Positions 21,901 through 32,860 of a stretch of DNA of 64,000 nt are shown here, piece after piece. Source of the stretch: Mesocentrotus franciscanus (Eukaryota > Echinodermata > Echinoidea > Camarodonta > Strongylocentrotidae). A model generated the notes under the pieces. The model saw only the letters and a list, made by a program, of their open reading frames with translations. It did not search any database and was not told the origin of the DNA. The stretch's first letter is position 1, and every line of letters starts with the position of its first letter. The stretch is taken from contig CP137668.1 in assembly GCA_037976565.1 (NCBI GenBank), positions 34,300,088 through 34,364,087 of the forward strand, read 5' to 3'. Position numbers and translations under genes: made by a program.

Positions 21901-22898
21901 AGCGAGAGCTGAAAATCATTTCTTCTTAAAAGTCTTAAAATGCAAAATAGGCATACCAACATGACCTACAATGTGGTTCTTGTAAAGATGTCATAGTCCT
22001 TTTCGAACCCTTGCACGGCATTTATGTCCTTATGCAAGGTATTTTATCTACAATACTTCCCTCCACTCAGGTGTTAAATAGATACCCGTTAGGATTCGAA
22101 AGTCATTATAGTTTGCTCAGCATTGTGGGCGACGGTAAAATAGCGCCTCGCTGAAATACAAGGAGTTGAGAATATGTGCACACATTGTGTGCGGGCTGTA
22201 GTAGTAGTACAGGTAGTAGTATTAATTTCCGTTTGATTAAAACAAACATACAATAGAAGTATATATACATAAGTATGAATGAAACGGCTGGATAACCCAT
22301 ATTCAGCTGTGCCAGGCACGACACTACTGGTCTTCCATGGGGTCCAGGCAGTCAAGCCTGAATCCGACGACCGGGGTAATATCTGTAAAGCGCTTAGAGA
22401 CATCGTCGATATATATAGAGCTATATCAACTTATAATATTTTTAAAACGGGCTTTAGTCACAAGATGTCTTTCTGTAAATTGTCATTAAAATTTATCCAT
22501 AATCTGTTGATATTTTCTTTTCTATAAACCCATTTTATTACAGCATCGTCATGGCGGAGCCCGGTAGAATCCGAACACAGCTCCAAAAGGGCATCTTTGC
22601 GGATTTAGAAGGCGTCATCGCAGACGACTCCGTGAACGACCTCGACAGGTCATTCGCTCGGAATTGGCTCGGCAACCAGAAGACCAAAGGACCAGCCATA
22701 ACACCGGACGAAGCAGCCACCAAGCTTCTAGAGATTATACAGGCGGAGAAGCCGAGGTTTAGGTACACCTTACCGGAGAGTATGGGGGAGGAGTTAGCCA
22801 GCATCCTGGCGGATTCGTCGGGAGAATTAGGGATCGCCTTGAACGAGAGGCAATTGTTGGAGCAGGGAACAAGACAGCAGAATAAATTTTTTGATTAA
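18682..22898 (+). CDS. classical short-chain dehydrogenase/reductase, RDH8/17beta-HSD1-like (four exons)
   Basis: The spliced product is predicted to be 297 residues, close to the roughly 300-330 of RDH8 and HSD17B1. Such enzymes reduce or oxidise retinoids or steroids with NADP(H) and are usually membrane-associated. Visible motifs are the cofactor glycine motif T9-G-C-V-S-G-L-G16; D-I-L-x-N-I-A-G at 86-93, the NNAG block with one Ile substitution; Asn115; Ser143; and Y156-C-A-S-K160. The Ser-to-Tyr spacing of 13 and the full Asn-Ser-Tyr-Lys set argue for an active fold. EPGRIRTQL after the active site matches the family's 'EPG.V.T' block. Exons: 18682-18946, 19923-20102, 21274-21367, 22544-22898. 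The last three junctions are canonical and in phase. Exon 1 ends at CTCA|ATAAAT, where a GT donor is expected, so the copy may be unspliced. Substrate cannot be read from the sequence. RDH8-like is my best subfamily guess. Confidence 0.8.
19630..19830. repeat. interspersed repeat fragment in SDR intron 1
   Basis: The segment has the layout CATCATCG-like start, GCGTCCGTTT, GGGGTTAGACG, then CTTGTATCTTCTTCTACC. This resembles ancient SINE-like repeats of invertebrates in which a CGTCC...GGACG pair follows an ATC-rich start. Identity is a guess from the pattern. Confidence 0.35.
19923..20102 (+). CDS. SDR exon 2
   Basis: It follows the acceptor CCAACAG and ends at ATAG|GTAAAG. It encodes the NIAG block, the helix with Asn115 and RLTQAVLPHM, and the strand ending at catalytic Ser143 (VTSRGGRIG). 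Length 180 bp, phases 1 and 1. Confidence 0.8.
20351..20630. mobile_element. hAT-like non-autonomous element, copy 2
   Basis: It starts CAGTGGCGGATCCAGG and ends near TCCGCCTATG. The interior contains G-rich and CCCGCCGGTCC-type blocks like the other copies. No convincing 8-bp duplication is left. It lies in SDR intron 2. Confidence 0.55.
20670..20776. mobile_element. 107-bp MITE
   Basis: CCTCAGTCACACCGACAA is mirrored by TTGTCGGTGTGACTAAGG, and inner CCGACCGA by TCGGTCGG. It lies in SDR intron 2. The remainder of that intron, and intron 3 outside the SINE at 22.0-22.45 kb, hold nothing recognised. Confidence 0.7.
21274..21367 (+). CDS. SDR exon 3 (active-site Tyr/Lys)
   Basis: It follows TTATCCAG and ends at ATTAA|GTAAGT. 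It encodes IPLLEVYCASKFAAEGFFES, with the YxxxK catalytic pair, then LVPVARQFNI. At 94 bp it is a typical size for this exon. Confidence 0.8.
22000..22446 (+). mobile_element. tRNA-derived SINE, copy A (in SDR intron 3)
   Basis: A degenerate B-box (TTTTCGAACCC) is followed by GGCATTTATGTCC, CCACTCAGGTGTTAAATAGA and TACCCGTTAGGA. The 3' domain is TGTAAAGCGCTTAGAGACAT, ending in a TATAGAGCTATAT motif. The same blocks occur in the same order, inverted, at 38.94-39.2 kb. The tRNA-like promoter and GCGCT...CTATAT tail are typical of widespread animal SINEs. Confidence 0.7.
22544..22898 (+). CDS. SDR exon 4 (C-terminal substrate-side region)
   Basis: It follows TTATTACAG and encodes NIVMAEPGRIRTQL, then a helical charged region and GPAITPDEAATKLLEIIQAE. 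It continues with KPRFRYTLP, the 'P.FRY.T' type block found in RDH8/HSD17B1 relatives, and ends with TAA at 22898. Its GC content is clearly higher than the flanking DNA. A possible polyadenylation signal AATAAA lies at 23102-23107. Confidence 0.8.
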
Positions 22899-23689
22899 AA
22901 TTCTTAATTTTTAAAAAAAATAAGTGGAATCAGGGTCGCTGCTCCATTAAGAACAAAAAGTATGTGAAAAAGTTACACCCCCAATTGACGGACAATATCT
23001 TGGGTCCGCCCCTTAAAAGATAATTTGTTTTGTGTCACATAATTACTTTTTTACTATTTAGAACATTGATATCTTCTTGTTATCTATCAACTTAGAGGTT
23101 TAATAAACTTCATAAAGGATGTGAATTTTGAAAAGTATATTTATCGAAAAATGTTGAGTTCGTTATCTGTATATCATTCAAGAAAATTGAAACGTGGAAT
23201 ACAATCAAGAAAGAGAGTTTGAATGTACACATTGTGTCTACATTATACAATGTCACATAGTAATCAGTACCGATCCAGGTGGGGTCCTAATCAGCAAAGT
23301 CCCCCACCGTTTGGCGGCCTAAAAAAGAGGGAAAGAGAGCGACGGAAGTTTAAATAGGATTTCATGTGTTTGCAATATTTTATGTTAATGATTTTGCCCT
23401 GAAAGTAAGCTTGCTTTACCAAGCTTTTTTTCGGAGGAATTTATCATGTGATGCCAGCAGCCAACAACATCTTTTAATGTTGTTAGTGCGAGGGGGAATC
23501 GTCCGGTTTCCGCTAGGATAGCGCTATTCATCGCTGATCTGTTAGTACCAATGAAAGGTTTAAAAAAAAATCAATTGTAGGGATTCGGGTAGGAATGTTT
23601 TGTGGCATTTTTCTTATTCTTTCGTATCATTTATCAAGTATTCAAGCCCCTATATTTCAGAATTATAAAGAAGGATTGGTTTTGCTAAA

Positions 23690-23870
23690 TATATTACTCA
23701 TTGCGGATGTAGTATCGAAACTAATATCGCTAGTGATATTCGTTTGTCTCGCAATGTATGGTCAATAAGGGATCTAAAAGATCACGACGTTTCGTGTGCC
23801 GCTGCAACACTTCGTCAGGTGATAAAATCTAATGTAAGCAAGCGTGTTTTATACTCTACGGGAGGACCGT
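23690..23870 (+). mobile_element. single arm of the foldback family seen at 53.85-54.3 kb
   Basis: It matches the left arm at 53819-53935 and, beyond it, the reverse complement of 54140-54230 (GCAACACTTCGTCAGGTGAT, then TATACTCTACGGGAGGACCG). The second arm is absent here. The 3' end abuts the LINE fossil. Confidence 0.7.
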
Positions 23871-23984
23871 AGGATTGGTTTTATACGGGTATCGAAAAGT
23901 TTTAAGTATGTTATTAAGGATATTCAGTATTTATAGGGAAAAATGTTTCGTAGGCTAAATACGGTTTTGGGGCTTTGTTTATTG

Positions 23985-24840
23985 CGTGTTTAAACGTGCC
24001 TGATGGTTTGAAGATAATTCCTATATATTTGTATTTGTTAGTTGTTTCTATTCGGGTGTTATCAAATAAAAATACTTTATATTCAATATTCTCCCTGCCT
24101 TTATAAAAATCATTTTCTTTGTCTTTCCCGTATTAGTTTCTAAATTCCACTTCACACAATATTCATTTAAGTGAATTCCACATTCCTTTTCAGATGCTAT
24201 AACCAATGACCAGGTCATCTGCATACAAAAGACACGACATTTTTTTCTCCCGAAATGTAATTTTATTGGGTGACAATAATCCAAATGAATCTATAATATC
24301 ATTTAAACATAAAGAAAAAAGTGTTGGGCTACACAACCTTGTTTTACGCCTACCGAAGTGGGGAAAGAAATGGGCTATTTTGTTTTGCAATTTAACAGAA
24401 AATCTTCATACATATTTTCGATGATATCGTAGAATGGGCCGGTTATATTGTAGTTTTTTTAATTTGAAGAGAAGAGTACAAATATTTCTTATTTATAAAT
24501 ATTTTATGTACCAGTGTTTTTAGAGTGAATATATGGCCACTAGTCCTGCCACCTTTTCTAAAACCTATCTGAATTAACGGTTATTATGTTGTTTTCAACA
24601 ATGCATATTTGAAGTCTATTGTAGATTATTCATGAAACAAGTTTTGCAAGGGAGCTTGTAAGGGCTAGCTATCCCTCTATAATTGGAAGGGTCATTACTG
24701 TCTCCTCCTTTGAATATTGGTTTTATGAGATTATCCCTCCAAATGTCTGGGTATATTCCCGTTTTTTAAGATAGCATTTAATATATCTACATATGTTTTA
24801 ACGTGGACATCCCCTGAGGATATAATCATCTCATTCAATA
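23985..24840 (-). pseudogene. non-LTR retrotransposon reverse transcriptase, decayed, with YADD box
   Basis: Right to left on the minus strand: RDNLIKPIFKGGDSNDPSNY then RGIAS (about 24665-24745), GFRKGGRTSGHIFTLKTL (about 24510-24575), PTLFSLCLNDI (about 24285-24330), YADDLVI with the catalytic pair at 24214-24225, then VKWNLETNTGKTKKMIF (about 24105-24155) and TNKYKYIGIIFKPSGT (about 24000-24045). These are RT blocks 1-2, 3, 4, 5, 6 and 7 in order. The frame is broken by several indels and stops. Block 1 and the NKYKYLG-type block fit the RT of endonuclease-type LINEs. This copy is a different lineage from the one at 9.9-10.9 kb. Confidence 0.88.
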
Positions 24841-26593
24841 AATTATCAATACCGCCCGATTTCCTTCTTTTGAGAGTTTAATCGCATCTAAGCTAGATTT
24901 CTTCACTAAAGCTTGTCGCCAAATTTGGTTTGGATCCACCCCTACCCCCTACACACATTAATTTTATTCTAGCGACACTGTTTGTTGTACATTCACTATT
25001 TCCTCCAATATAGTGATAGTGAACTTTTCCCTGAATTATGCCTATCTATCCATGATGGATAGACGTAATCCATAATGGTGGAATTAATTAAATTAGCTAC
25101 AATCGCTACATTTCCCCATAGTAACGGACTTACGTGATTTTGAAATTACCTCCCCCCTCACCCTCCTTCCGATAGGAGAATCCTGGATCCGCCCCTGGAT
25201 GCTATTTCTGTACCATTAACATGATTTAATCAAGAAAGCCTTCCTCTTCACCTGGTCTATTCCATCAAAATTTCATGGATGACCATCATAATTTGTTTTG
25301 ACACCACCAATTGCCTCTAAACTACGGAGGATGGGATGAGGGCCATACACGGATGAGCACACGCCATTCAATGAGATGAGAGACGAAGAAGACCATTCAT
25401 CTGTTTGCTGCCACCCATCTGCAGTTGTGTTACGTGTCAACAGTAATGATGTATGATAAACAATGAATGAAGAGGAGCTAGAATGAATTCTTCATTACAG
25501 TGCTCTTGGCACAGCTATTAACCACAGCACCCCCCCTCTCTCTCTCTCTACCGCATTCGAAATTTGCGTCATCACTGACAACGCTGCATTTTTTAAATTG
25601 TAATTCTGTACATTTCCTATTTTATGCGAAAGCATCTTTAAAATGTACATACATTTTCCGACGTTACGTTGATTTATGAAAAAATAAATAGGATGAAATA
25701 AAAAGGACGTCTAATAATTATTGCTTGTTTATTTGGATTTTTTAAACGAATAATGTACAGGATCATATATGATATAAAATGGAAGGCATTACAAAACATA
25801 ACAGAATAGTAGAATAAACGTAAAATGAATTTTATCTAAATTGTAACTCAAGAAAGATCTGTTGGATTGACATCAACATTTTCATTACTTACGCTTAGTT
25901 ATATTGGCGTACGATGGCCCAAACCCCCTTTGACCCCCTCCCCCTCCCCCAAGATATTTTTTGAATCCCCAATAATTGGGCAACAGTCGTCTCATATTCG
26001 GACAGCGAAGGGGTCAATTTGTACTTGGAGTGTATTTGATGATGAAGTAATATTTTCACGATTATAAATAGTCTCCATCTGATAAAGGGAAAAAAAAGAG
26101 AAAGAAAGGGAGGGAGAAGGCCCGTCGCACGCACGATTTAGAAACTGAAAAAATTATATTTGGGAAGAGGCGTCCATTCGCCTATGCTCAATTCTATGTC
26201 ATGAATTTGTACACAACTGCTATAAATGATTTGACCGTTTGTTATAAATTAAAAGTATTAGTAGTAGAAATACTTGACGTTGTTGTAAAAGTAGTGACCA
26301 TCGGTGAAAGTGCTGGTCGCATCATTTCACATTGCCCTGGACCTGTAAGCCTATACTGTACTTGACTGTGACTGTGACGCATCTAGATAGGTCCATTTGA
26401 CAATCATGATGTTAACCTATTTCTTCAAACTAACAATGAAAGGTTACACAGAAATAAATCAGAGGCAAGGTAAGGGAAGCTGAGCTACTAATTGTGAAGT
26501 CGTTGTTTTCATGGCGTCCCTGATTGTTTGTCTGGTCGTCGTAAATCGCGTCCAGTGAGAAGCAACCAGTCTCCAAGTTCAGCCATCTTCATC
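24841..26593. other. non-coding, nothing recognised
   Basis: AT-rich with short C-rich runs (25529-25550 CCCCCCTCTCTCTC; 25917-25955). CTGGATCCGCCCCTG at 25183-25197 looks like an isolated hAT-type end whose partner I could not find. Confidence 0.4.
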
Positions 26594-26764
26594 TGGGCGT
26601 TGTTTCATTAAACCTTTTATTATTAATAATGGGTGCCATAAGTTCATCACAGAGGTGCTAAAAATAATCATGCCATTGAAATGCCATGATTTCAGACAGT
26701 AACTTGTATCAAACATTGGATCTCGTTATTGCCAACAACTGAACAAGTTTTATTAAACAGGGCC
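26594..26764. mobile_element. degenerate MITE
   Basis: GGGCGTTGTTTCATTAAAC at the left is mirrored by GTTTTATTAAACAGGGCCC at the right. It belongs to the same loose GGGCCC...TAAAC group as the element at 7254. An (ATT)n run follows at 26766-26793. Confidence 0.5.
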
Positions 26765-27019
26765 CATCATTATTATTATTATTATTATTATTGCAATTAC
26801 GTCTTTTAAGAGAAATAAAGTTTTCTTTGAAAGAAAGCTTTGAAAGAAATCATAGTTATGGGATGAATGAATGTTTCTTAGTATAGCTGAAAGCAGCGCA
26901 TCCAGATATGCCTAATTGATAAACAGGGAGGGGAGGATGCCCTTCCGAAGGGGTAGGCGGAATGTACATCGACAGCCTGCCCCCTCATGACGTAGACACG
27001 GTGCAATTAGTAGGCCTAT

Positions 27020-27125
27020 TCTTTCCTTCACTCTTTTTTTCTTCCTTCCTTTTTCTTTCTTTCTTTCCCCACCCCCACCCTCTCTCTCTCTCTCTCTCTC
27101 TCCCCTCTCTCTTTCTTTCTTTATT
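27020..27125 (+). repeat. pyrimidine-rich (CT/CTTT) tract
   Basis: CT and CTTT low-complexity sequence. The apparent long frames on both strands are by-products. Confidence 0.85.
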
Positions 27126-27339
27126 TTCTATCTTAGTTAGTTGTTTGTTTGTTTGTCTGTTCGTTTTTAATGCAGGACGTTCTCCAAGGGTGGAAAATTC
27201 GTCAGCCCAATTATTAATTATGCTTGGCATACTCCCAAGTCTTTACCACGATTCCATAAAAGTCCCACCGCCCCCTTCTCTTGTCTCTTCAAGACACACA
27301 TGTGAAAGGATTAAGATGAAGTTGAGTTCTGGGCAACGT

Positions 27340-27480
27340 CTTATAAACAGTTGCGATTAATCGCAACTTATTTGCGATTGATATCAATCGCAACTATGTA
27401 CATGAGACAAAAGGGACTGCAAACTTGCGATTGATCTGAGGACTTGCGATTGATATGGATAAATCGCAACTCTTTATAAG
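27340..27480. mobile_element. 141-bp palindromic MITE (TTGCGATT family), copy 1
   Basis: CTTATAAACAGTTGCGATTA at the left is mirrored by AATCGCAACTCTTTATAAG at the right, with four TTGCGATT/AATCGCAA motifs between. A diverged second copy lies at 50059-50213. Confidence 0.75.
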
Positions 27481-27502
27481 ACTGGCAGTGAGTGGGCACT
27501 GG

Positions 27503-27803
27503 CAGGGGCGGATCCAGCTGGCGGCAAGGGAGGGGGCCTAAAAAGGGGCCCACTTCGTGCGAAAATTTGAAAATCGTGCCGGTCGATTTTTCGCTCAGTG
27601 GGGGAGCAAAAAAAGGGTAATTTTTTCCACCACCCCTTGGGCGCCAGGGTAGTGAGCACAAATTTTTTTGGCACCCTAAAATTTTTTCCCCTACGGGAAG
27701 GGTTATTTTTTCCACCGCCTTGGGCACCAGGATTCTTTTTTTCAAAAAGGGTGTTTTTACCTGTTTTTTCTAGGGGGCGGGCCCCCCCCTAGATCCGCCA
27801 CTG
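27503..27803. mobile_element. hAT-like non-autonomous element, copy 3, with 8-bp target duplication
   Basis: It starts CAGGGGCGGATCCAG and ends CTAGATCCGCCACTG. The 8 bp outside the ends are GGCACTGG (27495-27502) and GGCCCTGG (27804-27811), 7/8 identical, as expected for a hAT-type insertion. The interior carries the GAAAATTTGAAAATCG block shared with the copy at 16.2 kb. Confidence 0.75.
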
Positions 27804-28192
27804 GGCCCTGGTCTCGCGATTACATTGTCATCGGATGGAATCGGGAAAGGTTAATTATACAGTAAATAAGAACTGGGGCGTACTGCTGTCTTTATAAGAT
27901 TTTGGAATCACCAAATAAGAAGAAATTAGTCTTGCTGAAAGTCATATGCACGGGCATATACGGAAATGGGTATATGGGACTACACAATCATGAGGCGTTG
28001 GTCCAAAATGTTCAGCTACCTCTCGTCATATTTCGAATATGACGGCATTTGAAAAGCAATCTTTTTTAAAGGGGACATTTCTGCTATGATATTCTTCCAA
28101 ACTGGCATAAGTAGAACGATAAAGTTTTTTTGTTTAAACACACTTAATCTTTACCTGAACTTATTCAGGTCTTATTCATGTCCCCAATCCGT

Positions 28193-28857
28193 AGATTCCC
28201 AAGAATTTGGAATAACCTACCCTTCTCACTTAGGGATGCGGCTGTCCTTGTCCCACTACCCTCTTTTCTTAACCAACTTAAATCTTACTTTTAATAAACT
28301 ATGAACACATGTATTAAACAAACATCAACAGTTGATATTTGGATAAAAGTATAATTGAATGTATAATCTGAATATTAGGAGATTGATTTGTAGTTTCCCT
28401 CATTATAATTGTTTCTATCACACATCTCGAACTGACCGTTTAGTTTTATTCCTAAAATCTTTCTGAAGTGCAACATAATAGATTTTATTCAATTCCAATT
28501 TCTTACTTTTCTTTTTTGCTTTAATTATACGGACATGCCAATGACACCCGAGAGAAGATATTGCAATTTATCGCGCTTAAGATTATGCATTGTCATTAAT
28601 AAGTTGTTATTTTTGTCTGTTTTTAATCTGATTATGTATAATATTTTAGGCATCCCATGCCGCATTTCCTGGAGTCGGAAGAAAAAACTTACGGGTTATA
28701 GGATTTCACATTCCTTTTTTTCTTCCAGGCAACTTCGGGAGTGCAGCAGGGGAAGCCAATTTTATTCTTTCATACTTTGTATCCTATGATGCCATTCTAT
28801 TGTACCTTCTATTGTATGTTTGAAATGCCAAATAAATAATAATAATAATAATAATAA
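28193..28857 (+). mobile_element. 3' end of a LINE with (AAT)n tail
   Basis: The frame at 28193-28294 reads RFPRIWNNLPFSLRDAAVLV then PLPSFLNQLKSYF and a stop. This is the characteristic C-terminus of CR1/L2/Jockey-like ORF2 proteins ('P.IWN.LP..IR.A....F...LK.YLF'). A 3' UTR-like AT-rich stretch follows and ends in AAATAAATAATAATAATAAT near 28857. The element is severely 5'-truncated. Confidence 0.7.
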
Positions 28858-28889
28858 CTCATCCTTCTTTTAATAGGAAAATTTTCTTA

Positions 28890-29520
28890 CAGTATACTAC
28901 TCCCACATGGTGTCCCAAGACCACGGGTGGGCGTCAGCTACCGAACGTCCAACTTTTGGAATATCTATAGTCGTATGAAAGAGGAAAATTAAGTGAATCA
29001 GAATAGCGAAAGTTTGAAATAAATCGGACCAATAGTAAGAGAGTTATGAATTATGAATGTTTGAAATATGAGATCACTAAATCTATGCAAATCTCAAAAT
29101 GGCAATTTGGTCAGTGGAGTGTGACGTAGTCATGTACAACTCTCCCGTTTGTCGTTTACAAAGACATCATTATATTTCTATTTTCACTTAAGTGCTTTCT
29201 CCTTTGGGGCACTATACTCAGAAGTCAAAACATATTATGAATAACATTTCAGAACCACCTGAGTTATGCATTTTGGAGAAGAAAAAAAAGACATTAAGGT
29301 CATTTTTGTATGTTGGAACAAAATGGAAAGTTGTCCGGCCCTATGTTACAGTGACATCACTGATTCAGAAGTGCCCATACATAATAGTGGTTACAACTTT
29401 CAAAATTCATAACTTTCTTATCTTTGTCGGATCTCGTTCAAACTTTTGCCAGTCTGCCATTTTCTGCTTTCTTGTAGAATACTTGTCCTATAAAGTTTGA
29501 TTTTCCTCTGCAGATAAGAG
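28890..29520. mobile_element. inverted-repeat element related to the 55.16-57.06 kb element
   Basis: The left part (28990-29060: GAAAGTTTGAAATAAATCGG, GAGAGTTATGAA) is mirrored by the right part (29400-29500: TTCATAACTTTCTTATC, ATCTCGTTCAAACTTTTGCC). The interior CAATTTGG and GTGACGTAGTC blocks resemble those next to the arms at 55.3 kb. Confidence 0.55.
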
Positions 29521-29879
29521 ATATTCATGGGAATCCATGATAAGAGAATTATTTATTCACTCAAACTAATAATATAAGAATTCACCCCGATTCTTGGCAA
29601 AGGCATGCTTTAGGCTCTGGTATATTGCAAATACAACAATGATTTCTCCTGTTCAAACAAAAAAAAAATCATATACAGAGGGGGCGGAAGATGTCGCCTA
29701 CTCTTTTGGGGGGATGCGGGGAAGCAATCCTATAGCACGCATGTGTAAGTTTTCTTTTTTTAATGGAGCCCTTCTACTTTTAGGCGAACTGGCGCCCCAA
29801 TTTTATTTTAAACCCTTGATTTGCAATTTAAACTTGTGTAGTTGCTTGAATTGAAACAAGGGTTTTATGTTGTCATTTA

Positions 29880-30560
29880 TTGGCACGTTTGTGTAGACTA
29901 GCTCCATACCACGGAGTAATTCATCCCACTACCGCTGTGACAGGGCCAGATGGACACACCGACCCCGCATCACCTTGCCCGGTTACCAAGGAGAAGAGAC
30001 AGGGAGAGGATACAGAGCACGGAGTGATGCTGTCCTTTTATCCATCTACAAACTCCAAGCTGGACGTTCATCTCGAGCCCTGTGGAAGTTTCTTTCCTGG
30101 GGGTTAAGGGATGCTCCGATGCCAAAATGTGATTTTCAATTCTACTAAATTGTGGTAATCAAGGCACCACGAAGGACACGGTTTGTCAGGTGACAACCAC
30201 GATGAATTATGTGTAACTATTGCATCGACTATAGTGTGTTATTTCTTCTGGATGGAATAGCAGACGTTTACTCCTCTTTCATGATCGCGATCGGTCAGTT
30301 TCCCAACAACGGAGTGACATGGCATGAAGGAGGATGTAGCGGTAGGAGACATGTCGACGACGCTTCTTTCGGCCCTGTTGGCTTAATCAGGACCGATTAT
30401 GTAATTATTGTAGCCATTTTGCTGAAGTTTGCCGTGCGTTGCAGTGATGTCCTGTTGCGGTTTCTCCTTCTCAATCAATTTCTGCTTACGATGAAACATG
30501 TCGTCTGTTACTTCTGTTCAACTCCACCGTCTCGTTACTATGGAAACAAACAAAGAGTAA
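29880..30560 (+). other. GC-richer stretch with open frames, possibly exonic; not identified
   Basis: A + frame at 29880-30107 (75 codons, containing VTGPDGHTDPASPCPVTKEK) and a second at 30209-30560 are open, with less biased composition than the flanks. I see no domain and no clearly matched splice sites. The continuation of the second frame beyond 30578 only reads microsatellite. Confidence 0.2.
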
Positions 30561-30577
30561 GTGACATGATTATGATG

Positions 30578-30580
30578 TAC

Positions 30581-30618
<38 letters not shown>

Positions 30619-30653
30619 AATAGTGATAATGATAATGATAATGATAACTATAT

Positions 30654-30688
<35 letters not shown>

Positions 30689-30762
30689 ATAATAATAATG
30701 ATAATAATAATAATGATAGCAATTTTAATCATAATAATGATGATGATGATGATAATTGCGAT
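30578..30762 (+). repeat. compound (TAA)n/(TGA)n/(TAC)n microsatellite
   Basis: Uninterrupted trinucleotide blocks: ATAATA, then GATAAT, then about 12 ACT units, then AATAATGAT. The poly-isoleucine and poly-serine frames here are artefacts. Confidence 0.95.
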
Positions 30763-30904
30763 GGAGATGGTGATAATTTTCTGGGATTATAGCACCTGTA
30801 ACTACAAAATATCTAGGAAATGTAAACAAACATCATCTACCTGATTTAGCTTCTTAATAATGATCAGAATACTAACAACCAGAATTTTAATGCATTGAAC
30901 CCTT

Positions 30905-32680
30905 CTACTCAGAATAAAAGCTGAATCGGTTTGAAATCGCACTACTGGTCTGACATCACTACGATTCTGAGCCGATTCAGTTTTCCCCTTCAAAATAAGC
31001 ATAAAATCCCTTGAAATTTAGATTTCATCAATCATATAATTAAGATTTTACATGTTTGAATGTTCGTAACAAATGCTATTTCAAATTCTTCCAAAATCAG
31101 ATCGTAATCGGATCGTGCAGTGCTGTAGACTTATCGGCCTGCATAACAATAGATCAATTAGAATCATATAATATTTCAATGATAAGGTCATCAAATGTAA
31201 ATGAAAGAAAAGAATATTTCCATTGCCGATGATTTAAAAAAAAAAATTATTATGGCCGTCCATTAAATCAGCGACTCGCTGACTGCATTAACCTCGGAAT
31301 GAGAATGAAATGAAAAGTGAATTATTCCACTGTTTCAATCTGGTTGTCGATATGATTTGGAGTATTTTTCTTTTGTTTTTCGCTGCTGCCGTCACAAAAA
31401 TTGAGGAACTTAGAAATATCTTTCAAACCCGAACGTGCGTGCATTGCGTAATACGTACCATGGACTCGAAATTACGTCCAAGAGGCTACATCCGGGCATA
31501 TTGAGCGTATTGGCGCTAGCGAGAATCGAGTAGATTCACTAGACTTCCCGAAGCTCTTTAAGGTTGTGCATCAAATCACGATGCACTGGAAAGAAGCCAT
31601 AAAAAAGCACTTTGTGCCGTCTTGAAATCTATAACATAAGTCTTCACATTTCAGACTAAGTTGAAGAAACTTTATGTTTATTATTTGTAACTGATATGAC
31701 TGTCTATTTCGACTGCAGGATGATGTTATCTCCTGACGGAGTGCATGTTTGTTTTGTTTTGTTTTTGTTTTTGTTTTAACGGAAATCAAACAAACCTTAG
31801 TTTTAGGGGAAAAATCAATGTAAAAGTAATATAAAACAGTCTCAAGAAATATTTATTTTAAAATCACTGACAATACAATGACTCAATTGTACATAGTTTC
31901 ACAGTAATTGAAATACAATATTAAAATTGAAACAGTAATTAGACGAGTAAAATCATGAAAATAGAGTCTAAAAAGTATACGAATATTTACATTAATAAAA
32001 TTGAAACGAACGGCAGATGTATAAAAGCATCATTGTTATATATTTAAGTCGAAACCTTTGAGCCTGTATATCACTTTGAATTTTCAATCACTCAAAAACA
32101 AATCAGATATGAGAATTTCACATAGAAAATCGTACAGTGTATATTGCATATAAAAGAAACGCTGCATTGTTGCAGTTAAATTATGTAAAGCCATTTTGAA
32201 ATAGGGTCCGGGGTTTTTCTCGGTATGTGTATTCGTTTGTTAGTTTTTGTTTATTTTGTGTTCTTTTGTTTTTGTTTGTTGTTTTAACGTTATTGATGTC
32301 TTATTAAAACAGTACTCACGCACCGTGAGTACAATCATGTAGTAGTCTATTTTGATCCAGACCCTATTTGATGGCTGACTATGTTTTTGCCTGGTGTAGA
32401 GCCTCAACAATGACCCTGAAACAAACATTGGTTAAACTGTTACAGAATGTTCCCGTGTGTAACACTACATCTAGATTCGTGTGTAGGTCATTAACATACT
32501 ACATCTAGATACCAAGCATAGTTATATCACACGGCTGGAAGCCCTGCAGGAAAAGAAATAGTTTATCATGGGCCCCCAGGTACTAGATGAGAGGATATAA
32601 AACATGAGAAAGGCGGTCAACATTCAAACTGAATACACAGATTCGAGCTTAAACGTTATAATTATACAGAGAAGTGTCAT
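30905..32680. other. non-coding; one short inverted repeat
   Basis: AGCTGAATCGG at 30909 and CCGATTCAG at 30972-30980 pair across about 50 bp. A (GTTTT)n run lies at 31750-31778. Nothing else was recognised. Confidence 0.4.
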
Positions 32681-32741
32681 TAGTTATTTATGGGGCTAGT
32701 GGGGGCAAGGGGCGCACCCCCAATCAGTGGCGAGAAAAAAA

Positions 32742-32860
32742 ATGAGAGAGTGTGAGTGAGAGAGAGAGAGAGAGAGAGGGGAGGGAGGAGATAGAGAGAG
32801 AGAGAGAGAGGGGTAGAGGGGAGAGAGAGGGGGAGGGAGAGAGAGAGAGAGAGGGGGCAA
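32742..32860 (+). repeat. (GA)n/(GGGA)n microsatellite
   Basis: Long GA dinucleotide runs broken by GGGAG groups. Confidence 0.9.

Noticed and set aside
24929..25197. hAT-like element ending CTGGATCCGCCCCTG
   Set aside because: Only the right end is convincing. No matching left end or target duplication was found.
30209..30844. 211-codon open frame
   Set aside because: More than half reads through (TAA/TGA/TAC)n microsatellite as Ile/Met/Leu runs. Only the part before 30560 could be real, and it has no motif.
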